NCBI RefSeq assembly: GCF_900700375.1
Contig: NC_041707.1
Coordinates: 32,446,764 to 32,510,763 of the forward strand
DNA: 64,000 nucleotides
DNA from: Denticeps clupeoides
Lineage: Eukaryota > Chordata > Actinopteri > Clupeiformes > Denticipitidae
Direction of reading: 5' to 3'
The first letter of the stretch is position 1. Each line of letters starts with the position of its first letter. The position numbers and the translations under genes are program-made. Shown piece after piece: positions 24,771-38,008 of this stretch. The notes beneath the pieces are model-generated. The model ran no database searches and was not told the DNA's origin. It saw only the letters and a list, made by a program, of their open reading frames with translations.

Positions 24771-25685
24771 ACTTTTGTGAAAGATAGCATGCTAAACACA
24801 GCAGTTACTTAAAGTGCTGCACACGACAGGAGTGAGGACCTCCAAAAAACACCGACAAGCTTGTTTCTGCAGCTCTGATAATTATTAAAGCACAAACGAG
24901 CAACTACCAAACACTTTTGAGGAAATGGTATAGAAAAAAATCTTCACTGCTAATGTTATGTGCTTTTGTGTTGATGTGTAATAGGTTTCATCAGTAGGTC
25001 TGGACAAATCTGGGTGTGAATTCTGTGTAACCATCAGACAAAATGCTTTCTATATGGACTAGCGCTGAGCAAAGCTCGACCTGCACTTCAGAAAGATGAG
25101 AAAAAAACAACAGGAATGAGGAAAGATATGTGGCGTCCTGCTCGTGAACCCCTGCGGTGGGAGTGGGAGTGGGGTGGCGTGGGACATGCAATGAGGAAAA
25201 ACCCCTCATGACTGTTATTGGGCAAGGCCGGATGTGTCATGTGGTAGTTGAAACATACAATACTTTTATTTACACTGGGAAAAAAATCCTTTTGCTTAAC
25301 AAACATTGCTCAGTATTGAAGGTGCCATATTTTTTTTCAGTGCTCATAGCGCACTTGTGATATACTTTGCGCGTAATATCAATGGTGGGTCAGTTAATGA
25401 ACAATTTCTGTTTTCCCGTGATACCTTTCCCGTGATCACGACTCCCACCCCACTCACTCTCATGACAAAAACGACACCGTGGGAGTGCATGAAAGAATGC
25501 CATTCCTTGCTCGGCTCTGACTGTTGCTCTGAGATTAGGAATTATTTTACGTGCTCTTTTGGGTTTTCGAACGACGTTACGCAATGACGTCAGACATCAG
25601 CCCGTTCGAAGAACACTTGGGCGCCACTGGGTGTTTTTTTTTTGTTTTTTTTTTGCTGAGTAGTCATTCGAATGACGAGTAATAA

Positions 25686-25833
25686 AAATTCCCGTTGAAA
25701 AATAAATAAACCTGTTAACAAAAGGTTTTCATGTTAGGTTTGCTCAGAGAGGATGGGTGAGGAGACCATCACTTCCTGCGGCGCTGTATAAGACGCTGCA
25801 TCCAGGCATCCCAGCATCCCGGCCTCAGGCGGC
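25686..25833 (+). promoter_or_regulatory. tnfaip2 core promoter
   Basis: TATA-like TGTATAAGA at about 25784-25792 lies some 42 bp before the ATG at 25834. A weak kB-like AAAATTCCCG (minus CGGGAATTTT) is at about 25685-25694. Confidence 0.45.
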
Positions 25834-28800
25834 ATGGACAGGGGGAGCGACCGCGGTAAGCAGACTCGGAAATACCTAAAAACCTGAATGCCAATCACGC
25901 GTCACGTGATCATTAATTTTATTTATAATATATATCACACTATTATAATCAGCTGAAAGCAATTTACTGTTCGGGAAAATATCAATCCAAAAAAAAAAAT
26001 CCATCTAATGCCAAACTAGTTTTTATTATTTTGATTCGTAGTTGTCACTGAGATGTTAGTGAGTTGCAAACGTGGGATTCCAAACCATGCTCAGCATCTT
26101 ACTTTCAGTTTCGTTGTGGCGACGTCAGTTTAGTCTAAATAAAGAGCGTCATTCTGCACCAAGAACCCGCAGTAATACATCTTCTAAATATGTGAGCCCC
26201 AAAGAGGAGCTTCTCCACTGCACACACACGCCTGATTCGAATGAAACACTTTAAAAAATTTCCTGGTGCGTTGTTTTATGCCTCCCTCATGAGGGCTTTG
26301 GAAACATTGTGTGTGTGTGCTTTTGGAGTTTGCCGGGAAGCTGTAATGTCCCACGTCACTGGGTCCTCCTGTCCCATCAGAATAATTCCGAACGTGTCAC
26401 ATGCATATTCAGCATATGAGATTGTTCTGTAGCATAAATGACACTAGGAGTTGTTTATACAGAAAACGTCGGGGTGGGGGTCGGCGGGGCTCCACCCGCG
26501 TGACGTCATGCTGACAGCAACTATAACTGCAGCAGACTGCGACAGCGAGGGCAGAGGCTTTATCTTGTCTAGGGTGAATTTGTCTGTCTGTCTGTCTGCC
26601 TCTGAGTCGCTCTGTCTGTCCTACATGCACTAAAAAAACTATCATGCCTTGTCCAACAGGCATGACCATCTTAAAGTTCTCCAAAACTGCGTCAGCACAG
26701 AATTCAGGACAAATGCGAAGGCTCTTGGGGAGAATTTGGAAGTATGTCAGAGGGTCCAGTAGTCCGAATCATTCTTCGACGATGGACAAGTGCCAAGCAG
26801 AAGGTAGGGGCACAATATAGTCCTGTTTTGTATTTCTTACAAAATGAATTTATTTATTGTAATGATGCTACTATATATCTGTCCATGGAGGATTGCACCG
26901 CATCTATATCTGCTGCTGTCGCTTAACACATATCATATATTTGTAAAATTAAAACAATTTGTAAAATAGCTTTTATTTACATTTTACTTGTATTTCAAGT
27001 ACTATATAAGCTTTAAGGAAATTTAATAAATGTCTTTTGATCTAATTAGGGCAAAAGGCATTGCTAAGAAAAGGAAAAGAGTAACTCAAAAATAAATGTT
27101 CAAAGCCTTGCAACACCATAAGAATGACATCTGACATGCGACTGAAACCTGGACAGCAAACAGTACGACTTAAAACCGGGGCTCCGTGCGCAGTGCGTAG
27201 CTCTGCGTTCAGCTGCAGGTTCATGCCCTGCAGGTTGATGCCCTAAATGTCATCTAAACACAAGATGGCTAACAAATTTTCATTCACAAATACGTGGCTG
27301 AATGCAGCTGTTAAAATCACTATTCTTAAACTTAGCAGTTTGAATATTAGTTTTACCTTTAATCTCTGTTGCAGATAGAGGTGAAGTTCTTTACTATTTA
27401 AATACATTTTTCCTTTGGCCTGGAGAATGTAGTTTTTTCCTCCCTCCTGTTTATATTTCAGAGCAAGGCACGTTCGAGGAGAACCTTCAGAGACAACAGT
27501 TTACAGACGCAAGCCAGCAGCTGTTCAGCAGAGAGGAGCAGCTTTTCAGATTAACGCAGGAAGGGGGAACAGCTCTCACAGAGGAAGAGAAAAGGGAATG
27601 GCTGGGAAAACTGGCCACCGACCATAAGGCCCTTCTGGAGAAGGTGTGGCTGACCCTGAAGAATTCTCTCAACTTCACGACGGAAGGCGACCGGCAAGCC
27701 TTGGCTGAGGCCGTGAGGGTCATTCAACAGCAAGAAGAGCTTGACAGACTATGGGCTGAGGTCGACGTGAAAAAGAGGCCAGAATGGAGGCCAGCTGAAT
27801 GCAGGCACAAACATGACACCCTGCTGAGGAAAGTGGTGGCTGAACGCCTGGAGGAGGCACCGCCGTCCCCGTCAGATGTCAGCCAAGAGTCCTCATTGCC
27901 ACAGGACATTCGCAGGATGGGCCGACAACTGCAGGACGACCTCCTGAAGGTGGTCCGTTGGGTGAAGTGCTGTTACCCAGCAGAGATGGGAGTGTGCCAG
28001 CTCTATGCCAAACTGTACCACCAAGCTTTTGGTGACAGTCTGGTCAAGCTTACTGAGTTTGTGCAGAACAATAACGACTGCTTCCATATTCTGAACTGGG
28101 TGAATCAGTATTATCCACGGTAGGTGAAAGACTTCAGATAATGGATTACTTTTGGTGAAGATAATCAGATCAGGTCTTTAATGTTGGACAGTGCTTGACA
28201 TGAATACGTCTGTCGCAGTAATGTCTTCCGATTCCTTTAAAACCTATGATTCTTGTACATTATGAAATGCCAGCAATTTTCTATTAGCATTGCTAACCTT
28301 AAGAATTACAAACAATGTCTCTTAATCACAATCGAACCGAGGAGCCAAAATTTTGTGTAATAAAACCAAATGCCGATCAGTAAGGCTTAATATGTTCTAG
28401 AACTGTCTTTGAGCGGACTGGTGAACTAGTGATTTGTGATTTGGTGCAGCATTCTGGGGAATGAAGAGCTGGTGGTGGAGATTGACTCAGAGCAGCTAGG
28501 GCCACTGCTGCCTGAGGAGGTTCTGGAGCCACTGAAGGAGCAGTACCTGCAGCAGAAAGAGGTAGGTGACACAGGGAATTCTGGGTAGGGTGACCACCAA
28601 AAGCTTGTGTGTGTTGTTGGGTGGAACACTCAAGACCACATTGTCAGAATTGCTCTCTAACCAAGGCGTATTCTTCATGCATTCCACTCTTTTTGGCACG
28701 AGAGTACGAACTTTCCGACAGCTGTGGTTCACCATGCACATGGACACACACACACACACACTGGAATCATTCTAGCTGAACTTTTCTCTTAAGAAACTCA

Positions 28801-30835
28801 CATTTCATTTAAGGTTAAATAAGCACGGAACGATTCCAATGTAATTACATTTTTCAGTAAGCAAACTAAAACAGTGACCTTGAATGTGAACACTATGCAC
28901 GTAGATTTGACTGGACGTGCTTTACTGGCTTTTGTCTCTGTTCATATTAATCAACAATACATATTTAATGTAATGCCACTTGGATCAGTGTGTTTCAATC
29001 CAACCCACCCCTGAACCTGAACGAACCACAGTGTGTTTTCAGAACATAGGTCTGACCATTTCTTTTTCTCAAACCACTGTGTTGATTAATCACAATTTTT
29101 TTTGTAAGGTGGAGGTGGAGGACTGGATACTAAAGGCTCTAAGTCTACAGGAAAAAATGTATTTGAATGGTGATTGCCTAGAGATGAGTGATAATTGTTG
29201 CCATTGTGCCCTGGCCATTGATGTAATTCAGGTATGTCCACAGATAATTTTTGATCACAAAATTGAGTGATGTTTTGGATCTGGAATCTATTAAATCTCA
29301 CCATTGCCTTTCTATTGGTGTTCCCTGATGAACAGATTATTGACGGTGCATTGATTTCAGTTCAGACAGTGCTGGGTGAAAGTAAAATGCCAGCTCAGAG
29401 GATTGCGGCAAAATTCAAAAACTTCTTTATAAGGTAATCAACAGGCTTTTTATTATCTGTGCCAAACATCTAAAAACGTATATGTATGAGATATTAATGT
29501 CTTTACGATGTGCATTTGTGTCAACATATTTCTACAGATACCAAAGGCATTTGGAGAAGGTCATCAGAGGCAATGGATTAAAGACTAGAGATGTGCTCAT
29601 GGCCAACCTTACCTGCCTCAGGCAATTCAGGTAATGATAATTTTTCTATCGCTTACTGATATTTTTTATCTCTGGTAGAACTCACAATAGATCATCTTGT
29701 TATTACAGGAACTATGTGGACAAAAACGAAGCTCTTTTCCAAGAACAGACCACGGCCTGTTTGTCAATAGTCACCCATCTGACAAACAGCTGTCATGCTT
29801 ACTTTACTAATGCTATACATGTGAATATGAAGGTAACCTGTTTGGCAAAAAATATGTAATTCCGTTTTCCTGCCATATTATTATTTACAAAGTGTTTTGT
29901 GTAAAATGCTGACACCCTATGTCTGTGTTTGTGTGTGCGCTCAGGAGACATACCGTAATATCGGCAATCAGAACTGGCTGCAGGAATACAGCTTAGTGCG
30001 TGAAAAACTTCTCGATGGACTTCACACACACATTCAGACCTTGTCTGGCCTGGACGTCAGCTGTAAGCAGGTAGTGAATAGAAACCCAAGGCACCCACGT
30101 CTGTTGTCAAGTTAATGACCAGTGTGATTTATTTCCGGGTTAATCAGCAAAGTTGTTGTTGGTTGATTCGACAGGACATAGTGAGTCAGTTGCATGCCGA
30201 GGTGGTGGCTGAATATGTGAGGAGGATGATGAAGAAGAAGCTCAAGCTGAAGGACAAAGAAAAGCAGGAAGAAGCTGCACAGGCCCTCAGAGAGGACGGC
30301 GAAGCCATACACACATTATTTACTAAAGCTGTGAGTTAATATCACTTGTTTGCTTGACCTGTATTTTTTTCCTGTACCTGACCAATGGGTGCACAGTCAG
30401 TATATCTTATATCTCCAGTTAAGCTCAGTTCCTAATGTTGTCATTCAGGGCTCTGGAGAGCATTGGCTTGCAGATGTTCTGCCTGGAATAGCGGAACTAG
30501 TGAAACTTCAAGACCCTGATGCCATCCAGCTGGAGTTAATGGCACTAGGGAACAAATACTCAGACCTCAGGTAGTTATTTGCATCAGGATATTTGTATGT
30601 GGAGCATGATTTGTGTCTTTCATACGCTTATCTGATCTCCCGACTCTTTGACTTATACAGCGAAGTCCACGTCTTGGCCCTGTTGCATCTGAAATCCAAT
30701 CTTTCAGCGAATGATCTCAAAAAGATCAAGAAGTCCTTCTTATCTCTGAAGCCAAAAAGGAAAGGAAGCAGTGAGCTGTCCCAGTCCGTGTCTGTGTCTG
30801 CAGACTCTTTTTTCTCCAGAATCAGAGTGAAGTGA
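25834..30835 (+). CDS. tnfaip2: TNFAIP2 (M-Sec)-like Sec6-domain protein
   Basis: Twelve coding exons: 25834-25855, 26660-26803, 27462-28119, 28450-28561, 29109-29231, 29336-29433, 29538-29630, 29709-29832, 29945-30070, 30175-30330, 30449-30570 and 30661-30835. Phases match throughout. The sum is 1953 nt, giving 650 codons, close to human TNFAIP2 (654). Exon 2 encodes a basic amphipathic stretch (MRRLLGRIWKYVRG), the right place for the polybasic phosphoinositide-binding segment known in M-Sec. The Sec6 body follows, with an internal motif DLLKVVRWVKCCYPAEMGVC. In mammals TNFAIP2 is TNF-inducible and, with RalA and the exocyst, drives membrane protrusions and tunnelling nanotubes. Exon 2 begins GC-ATG after its acceptor and is phase 1 at both ends, so it can be skipped or can serve as an alternative first exon. 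The Sec6 family call is strong; orthology to TNFAIP2 rather than a sister paralogue is inferred from length and position. Confidence 0.8.
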
Positions 30836-31421
30836 ACATTCTCTCTGATGCATTGCTGAATATAATATTTCATGGATTTCTGCATGAATTACTACTTACT
30901 AATAATTAGTAAATGTTATGAATTATAATCATGTATTGTCAGTCAAAGTCAAACCGTGTAATAATTCTGAGATGCACGAAATAGACATACATCAAATACT
31001 TTTAGAGAATGAAAAAAAAAAACTTGTTTCTTATGACAGAGGTCATAAGAAGTGCTTATGATGAAGTGCTGCTCCTATTTGGACTTTAAACTGTGTAGGT
31101 CTTTGGTTCTCAAACTGATGGTAGGTGGGCTCCCTGTGGTGGAACTATGGGAGCGTGTTTCAATGCAGTGTAGTTGGTATTCTTAATGTTATCAGTGTTA
31201 ATATCATCCCTTGCTGTATGTTTTACTGAAGTATTCATAATTTATAATCATCCTGTGAAAAGTAGGTAAATATACCTATGGTGCAGTTTTTGTTATTGAT
31301 GTTCACAATTGTGATACTTTGAGCCAACATTACTGAATTGGAGAATGTTTTTACGCATTGCTTGTTAGCAATGGTGTGCTTGAAGTGTGCACGGCTCTGT
31401 TATATACATTGTTTTTTTGAA

Positions 31422-31440
31422 AATAAAAAGAAAAAATAAA
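31422..31440 (+). terminator. Candidate tnfaip2 polyadenylation signals
   Basis: Two AATAAA-type hexamers (31422-31427 and about 31435-31440) lie roughly 590 bp after the stop codon. Confidence 0.45.
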
Positions 31441-31833
31441 TGAATGTGCAAACAACACAATCCGATTTTATGATTATAAGACAGCACCCCAGTATCTGTA
31501 TCATCTCTCCATATAGCAATCCATATATCCACATATGATTCGATGGTAACTCTCCAGTATTCATTTGTTCCTTTTATAAAATAACCTATTATTTATATAA
31601 AATAGCCTATAGTGTGTACCTGTTGGTTCATAAAACTGATTTAAACATTGATACCATCTGGCATCAGCAGATGTGTCTGTATTACTAGTTCAAGCCATGC
31701 TTGGTATCTCTGCATTACCTGTCTTAGGTGCCTGATCTGTCCTGCACAGAAATTGGTGCGCACACACAATCCATTCCCATCTGGCCTCAATGCTCATCTG
31801 AAGTTTTGGAATATTATTTGACAACCCTAAACT

Positions 31834-32045
31834 TGGGGCAGTGGTGGCCTAGTGGTTAAGGAAGCGAATCCCAATTCACCAAGGTTTCACTGAGCAAAGT
31901 TCCGTCCCCACACACTGCTCACCGGTGAAAGTGTAGTGATTGTCATGGCTGCCCACCAAGGGGGATGGTTAAAAGCAGAGGACACATTTCGTTGTGTCAC
32001 CGTGTGCTGTGCTGCAGTGTTTCACAATGACAATCACTTCACTTT
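31834..32045 (+). mobile_element. SINE family I
   Basis: Head GGGGCAGTGGTGGCCTAGTG, tail ACAATGACAATCACTTCACT. The B-box region is partly lost and some internal sequence is rearranged. Confidence 0.8.
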
Positions 32046-32274
32046 CAAATTCAAGTTTAGGTCACAAAAACCACAGTTGGACATTAGAGCCATACAAAAC
32101 CACAATACTGAAGTACATTTGAATATAAACAATTTTGAACTTTTAGTCCAGTGGAAGTATAAAAGACTCATTTTGCCTTGTGTCTTTACTCAAGTACATG
32201 TTTTATATTCTTCATATAAAAAGGTGCATAGAGTTTTCCTCAGTTTCAACTGAAACGTCAGCATCCACTTGTTA

Positions 32275-32775
32275 ACTTTACTTTACTTTATTTAGCAGAC
32301 GCTTTTATCCAAATCGACTTACAAGAGGAAGACACCAGCAATTCTTGTTCGATTTCTATAGAATATTGAGTTTACAAACTAAGAGCCCTGATAAGGCTCA
32401 ACTTGTCAGCGAAGAGCATGCTCAGAGATTGTTAGGTGCTAGACAAAGAAAAATTATAATGTATTTATTCATTTTTGTATTGTTTGTGCAATGTGTACGC
32501 ATGTGCGTGTGTAAATGTTAGATTTGTCTCTAATATTTTTTGAACAAGAGGGTTTTCACCTGCTTCTTAAAAGTGGTGATAGTCTCGGCTAGTCGTGTGG
32601 AGGAGGGCAGGTTGTTCCACCAGCCAGGGACAACAATGGAGAACAGAGATGATTGGAATCGAAGACCCCGTGAAGAAGGAATTTTTAGTCTCCAAATGTT
32701 AACAATTTTGGCAGCGGAATTCTGACGGCTGCTTTGTCTCCATCCTTGGTCACCATACATATTACATAAGGAGGA
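32275..32775 (-). mobile_element. L2-like LINE 3' end with the ORF C-terminus
   Basis: The minus-strand ORF (32760-32530) ends VVPGWWNNLPSSTRLAETIT then FKKQVKTLLFKKY, the usual W-N-LP...FK..LKTLLF ending of LINE ORF2 proteins. The 3' tail (GTAAGTCGATTTGGATAAAA then GCGTCTGCTAAATAAAGT) ends at about 32275. 5'-truncated, as LINE copies usually are. Confidence 0.75.
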
Positions 32776-32869
32776 ATGGCAGATATTTAAATATGGAATA
32801 AATAAAAAGAAAATGTAACATTTCGGAAGATAAAGTCAGGCTTTTTAACCCCTTCACACTAAAGTTCAT

Positions 32870-33220
32870 TTCCTCAGCAAAATAAACGGCAGCCTGGAAA
32901 TGGAGGATTTCCCAACCTGGAATTTACACATTGTGCTCTCCTGAGTGCTGGGAAACCGTGGCCTGATCTCTGGCCACGTGTCTGTTTATAAATTGCTGAT
33001 GTGTCCAGGTAATTGTTCAGTGACTGTCTGCTTTACTGGAAAAGGGTTTAGGCAGCAGGCCAGGGTCAGGACCTTTGGGTTGTGCAGTTCTAATGGTAGC
33101 TGTTGGTTCGATGTTGAGACGTCTTCCTTCCTTTTCAGGAAGCGCTACAGTGTGAACAGTCGTTTCTGGGAAATTATAAGACCGGGATCTCAAATCTGTA
33201 GGAACAATTAGCCGAGCATG
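32870..33220. repeat. Non-coding segment shared with 43990-44240
   Basis: Shared blocks in the same order: CCTGGAAATGGAGGATTTCC versus CCGGATGGAAATTAAGGACT; GGGTCAGGA; TTTTCAGGAAGCGC followed by ACA; TTCTG-GAAA; ACCGG; and TCTG-AGGA. See findings. Confidence 0.5.
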
Positions 33221-33987
33221 CCAGAAGCACTGCATAAAGCAGTCCATTCACACCATAAAATGCTGCAATAATGAAGGATGCCGGATAATTATGATTAAGT
33301 AATTCTCAAGGTGGCATATTGTCATTGACTGAATAACAAATGCATAATTCATATGGTTTAAAATATGATCAGTAAACCAACTGTATTCAGCTATTTTGGT
33401 TGTCCCTTGTCCACAACAATTATAATTTTAGAGGTCTATGTTAAAAAGCTACATTAACTCCTCCATCAAAACTTAAATCAGAAGAAATAGATGTCCAAGA
33501 GCAAGTAGAGCAGAACAAATGCAGGACATATGACTCTGGGAATCAGAAGACAGTTTTGCATTACTCACAAGCCTGAGCCTTGGCACGGGCTGTGACAGTG
33601 GGGGCAGGGGGTCTGAGCTTCAAGTGCTTTCGGTTTTTACTTTACCAAGGACCGCCCCGGGTCCTTCAGAGTCTGCATTCGGCTGTGCGTTTGGCTGCGC
33701 CTTCTATTTGCAGCCTGTCGTTCTGTGATGACCATGTATTATTTTCATATATTTATTCAGAGAGTGACAACTTTATCAAGGCACAAAATGCTAAACTTAC
33801 TCAGGACAAGCAAACAAAGTGTAGCTATGAACATTCGAGTTAATTTTATTACAAATTTGTCCAAACACAGGTCGGACAGAGTCCGACATGCACAGTAGAA
33901 CGAAAATAAAACCTTTGGCACAAAGATGGTACAAAATGGCACATATTGAACAAAAGAACATCCACAGCACATGAACAACAGCACACA

Positions 33988-34197
33988 GGGCAGTGGTGGC
34001 CTAGCGGTTAAGGAAGCGGCCCCATAATCAGAAGGTTGCCGGTTCGAATCCCGATCTGCCAAGGTGCCACTGAGCAAAGCACCGTCCCCACACACTGCTC
34101 CCCACTGCTCACTCAGGCTGATGGGTTAAATGCAGAGGAAAAATTTCACTGTGTGCATTGTGTGCTGTGCATCACATGTGACAATCACTTCACTTCA
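33988..34197 (+). mobile_element. SINE family I, full length
   Basis: GGGCAGTGGTGGCCTAGCGG through GGTTCGAATCCC to GTGACAATCACTTCACTTCA. It is well preserved. Confidence 0.9.
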
Positions 34198-34395
34198 CAC
34201 AAAGCGGAAATAATATAAACAAAACATGAGCATTCAATGAGACACAGTGCAATGAGTGAAGAATAATAATAAAACGTCTCAGCATCAGTAACAGAAGGTG
34301 TGGACAGTCTGCATATAGATTTATGGAATGAAAAGGAAAATCCCAGTCTTCCCGGTGAACTTCCTAATTATTATGCAGAGTGCAAGGCGGAGGTT

Positions 34396-37300
34396 TTAAT
34401 ATGCACACTGCGGACGGATGCAGCTGAATCTCTGGTACCAGGGAGGCCCGGTTGCTGCAGTAAGGGGGTCGCCGTGCACCTCGTCGGTGGGAGAGAGTTC
34501 CTTCACTGTTTCCACGACCTCCTGAATTTTTGTCTTTGGCAGGTCTCCTTTCCAGCGTAGCAGGCTCCTTAGCTGCGTCTCATTACTGCAGAGACAGAAC
34601 AGGCAACGGCAACCAACATGCATCAGGTTATCTGTGGTGTTGAGGTCATGTTAAAGAAATGTTTGATGTTGATTATCGATATTCACAGATATCGATATTC
34701 TTCGCCCCTCAGAGACCCACTAAAACAAGCTAATTTACATTGTTGCTCATTTGTTAGGGGCTGTCAGGGATTAATAAAAAATATCACTTAATCTTTTAAT
34801 AATGTACGTATACATTTGTATTGAGTCCAGCACATGTGTATTATTACCTGTTTCTACGTTGACTGAGGTTCATAGTACATGTGAGCATAAGGCCTTCCAC
34901 GTCACTGCAGTTTAAAATCTGACTAACTGTCAACAGATCAACGCTCTTCTCGACCCCCACGCTCTGTTATCAGTGAGCAGAACACAGGAAAGTCCAGCGT
35001 TAATAACAAGGAATGAGGAAAAGGGAGCACCGACCAGGAAAGGTTGTGGGTGCCTCACCAGCTTTGAGAAGGTTGCGTGCAGAGATTCGGCATCCCGCTG
35101 CACCCTGTCGCCAACACTTCCCCACCTGTCCTCCAGGTGCTGATGCTTGCTCAGCAGCATCTGCTGCTGGTACAAGGAAGTGACATGCTCATAGGCTGAT
35201 TTCACCAGGTCCTGCAGGAATGGAGATTCAGAGCTGGGCATCAGTCAAGCCATTTCTAAAAGCTGAACACTTTCTTTTTACTGCAGGATCGACACTGAGG
35301 CTCACATTACGAGTGTCCTGGTCACAAACGGCAGATACGTCAGCAAAGAGATTTTGCATCTTGGTCAGAAATTCATCCAGTTGTGCATTTTCCTCCTTAA
35401 AATACTTCTTCAAAGAGACCTGCCGAGAACAAGATTGGATTTGTGAGTAAGTCTTGCTAAGGTTTTGTACGCACATCATTTTTTTTCAGGGTACGGTGAA
35501 GATCCAGACCTTTGCAACCTGCGAAACAGTTTTCAGTTGATGCTGTTTCACTTTAGACCCCAGGTCATCCAGCATGCAGTGTACAGAGTCCGACCTTTCA
35601 CCTGCAGACAGCTGTGAAGCAAACTGTCTGCAATAGAAGAAACGCATGGACATTGCAACAGTAGAATGGTAGAATAAGTACATTAGTAGTATGGTATGTA
35701 TAGTGATGTGTGAACACGTGTGCTTTTGACAAGTAAATACAGTAAATGATGTCACTCACCTGAGTTGACTGCAGTTGTTGCATGTCCTGAAGAGGTGAAC
35801 CATTCCTGTCTCTTCGTGTTTCAGCAGGCGTCTCTTTTCCAATTCGGTGTAGCTGTTGCGAAAACAGGGCAAGTTTATCCCTTTCCATTCCAGCACGCAC
35901 ATTGAAGACAGCCTGCCTGGCGTTGCAGCGCGTTATATCAAACGTTCATTCTGGAGATGTTATTACTTTCACATGCTGTATCTATGTATATGAACTTTAT
36001 ATTTGTATTTATTGTTTACGGCCGACAACAATAAAGGAAGTGATTGTCATAGTGATACACAGCACAGCACACGGTGCACACAACAAAATGTGTCCTCTTT
36101 TTTTTTATCCTCTGTACTCTGTACTAAATTTGGGTGTTCAGAAGGTTTAGGACACCACTGACCTCTCCAAAAATTTGTGCAGCGTCTGACAGCATAGTGC
36201 ACGCATGCTGGACATGAAGGTGCCGTGCAACCGCTCTGCTTTCTTGGTCACTGTATTCAGATACTACAGAGACAGAAGCAAGGGAGATAATGAAATAATT
36301 AATAAATTGTAATGTCAGCGTCCCACGGCGCAACATCCATGTATGAGTGAACTTGTATCCGTTTGTGAGACAGGACATGGCATCTCAGTCACATAGGGTT
36401 TTCCTTTTCAGTACCTGTATGACATCTTTCGACAAACTGTTGAAATCGTCCCCTTGTGTCGAGCTACAAGGTGCTGCATTCTCTTCCCGTTCGAGGATCT
36501 TCTGCAGGTGTGTCGAAATGTCCTCCTAAAGTGAAAAAAAAAATTCTTCAGAATGCACACCTTCTGCAGTCTGGGAGGCATTTACATGCACATTGATGGT
36601 CTGCTGACAAAACACACACACACACAAACATTCAAACCCACAATGCAATCTACCTTAACCCGAGCCTGGACTTGAGATTCTGCCTTTTGCACCCACTTTG
36701 TGAAGAGGAGAAGATCAATTTGTTTGATGAAAGTATTCGGGAGGTTTGGGTGTCCAAGAAACGCGTCACTTTCAGTGGAAAAACGTAAATAAATCATCAT
36801 TTCATCTTCCTCGCTACATTACATGATTCTGAGAAGATTCTGCATTCGTGTAAGGTTTCCTACCTGAGGTAAACAAGTAAAACCCAGCACAGTAAGCAGT
36901 AGGCTTGCTCCCTGCTGAGGTTTCTCTGTAGCAGCAGGTCCAGCTGGCTGAAGGTGTAGCAGTGGTACCTGTCAACAACGCAGTCCAGCAGTCCGGGCTC
37001 CCTGAGCACGGGAGCCAGGCGAAGCAGCTCATCCAAAACCACCTTTCGTACCTGTTCCAGGTACGAGTTCAGCTCTTCAGTGTCCTCTGTTGGCAGGGGA
37101 GGGAACGTCTGTTTTACGTGCTCCTCCACTTTCTGGGCGTAATTACAAAACCAGTCAGCAGGGTAGCAGCTTGACCACACTTCGTGATGTTTGGGGCCAT
37201 TAGCGTTTCTCCACGATTTCAACAGATTGGCTGTAGGCTCTTTAGTTGATCCTCCTTGGAGAAGCTCAGTCAGAACCTGGAGGGCCTTGTCCCCCAATTC

Positions 37301-37870
37301 TTCAAGCCCCAAATTGTCTGTCTCCTGATCCACCTCAGGTATTTTGGAACATGTTACCTCGGTGAGTGGTTTCACCTCTGTGTCTTCACTAGGGTGCTCT
37401 ACTGAAATCAGCGAAGGAACAAAGAAAAGGGTTCATGTGTGTCAGCTCATGAAGGTGAAAATGAAAGTGAACGCGTCAACCTGCCACACTAACAAAACGT
37501 ATGTTCATTATGAAATACTTTCATAATTCGCACACTGGGCAACCCGTTGTCCCCTCCGTACAAATAGCATCAAGTCAACATTGTCTAAAATGAAGCTGGA
37601 ACAGTATCAGCAACCAGTATCAAATTTCAGCAAATAACATGATTTAGAAGATTATTTTAGGAGATATACTGTTTATTTAGTTAAAATAACATCTGGGGTT
37701 ATCTTACCATCTTTATACAAGCTCTTCTGATTAGTGATTTTAACATCTTTCAAAATGCTTCCAAGTTTCCCTTTGATCATGTCGGTAATCGAGTTCTTCC
37801 TCTGAACCTTCTTTCCTTTTGGTCCCTGCTTAGCCATGTCTGACTCTCCTTGTGCGTCTAGTCCCATCAT
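34396..37870 (-). CDS. TNFAIP2-like Sec6-domain protein, inverted copy 1
   Basis: Eleven minus-strand exons: 37870-37708, 37401-36864, 36768-36654, 36525-36415, 36263-36163, 35912-35760, 35627-35510, 35419-35306, 35211-35059, 34963-34848 and 34585-34396. They sum to 1872 nt, giving 623 codons with all phases consistent. The N-terminus is lysine-rich (KQGPKGKKVQRKNSITDMIK), which would suit membrane lipid contact. The Sec6 body includes SSCYPADWFCNYAQKVEEHV and LNTVTKKAERLHGTFMSSM. The 101-nt and 153-nt exons (36263, 35211) match exons of the same length and phase in exoc3l4 and in the 47.6-kb gene. The acceptor at 35912 was chosen over one 4 bp earlier because only it keeps the conserved CFRNSYTELEKRRL frame. 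Two ATGs start the ORF; the first is used here. A role in exocyst-linked membrane remodelling is inferred from family. Confidence 0.78.
36035..36115 (-). mobile_element. SINE family I 3' fragment, intronic
   Basis: GGAAGTGATTGTCATAGTGA through CAAAATGTGTCCTC. Confidence 0.7.
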
Positions 37871-37945
37871 GATGAGTGTGTTCTGATCTGATCTAATCCA
37901 GGCTGCGCTCCAACTCTCTTCTGCCTCTCGGCTGGCAGAGCTGGT

Positions 37946-38008
37946 TTTAAATAGTATAAATAGTGCCGCGACACTCCTCCCTTTCTGCCTTCCAAAGGGG
38001 AAATTTCT
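37946..38008 (-). promoter_or_regulatory. TATA box and kB-like site of inverted copy 1
   Basis: On the minus strand CTATTTATACTATTTAAA (37946-37962) lies about 80 bp before the start codon. About 35 bp further upstream is GGGGAAATTTCT (37997-38008, plus-strand reading), close to the NF-kB consensus. Confidence 0.5.

Larger units (their letters stand above)
22820..25740. other. Gap between exoc3l4 and tnfaip2
   Basis: No coding exon found. It holds the exoc3l4 3' UTR (end not located), an L2 tail (23722-23830) and a Tc1 fragment (24375-24770). The rest is unique-looking AT-rich sequence. Confidence 0.5.
31441..34395. other. Gap between the 3' ends of tnfaip2 and the first inverted copy
   Basis: No exons found. 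It contains two family I SINEs (31834-32045, 33988-34197), an L2-like LINE end (32275-32775) and a segment (32870-33220) homologous to 43990-44240. Confidence 0.5.

Noticed and set aside
33580-33843. 87-codon plus-strand frame in a G+C-richer patch
   Set aside because: No splice partners and no recognisable motif; it lies in the gap between convergent gene ends.
35912-35916. Upstream acceptor (GCCAG) for the 35.9-kb exon of inverted copy 1
   Set aside because: It would put the exon in a frame reading AVFNVRAGMERDK, which lacks the conserved Sec6 pattern. The next AG, 4 bp later, restores it.
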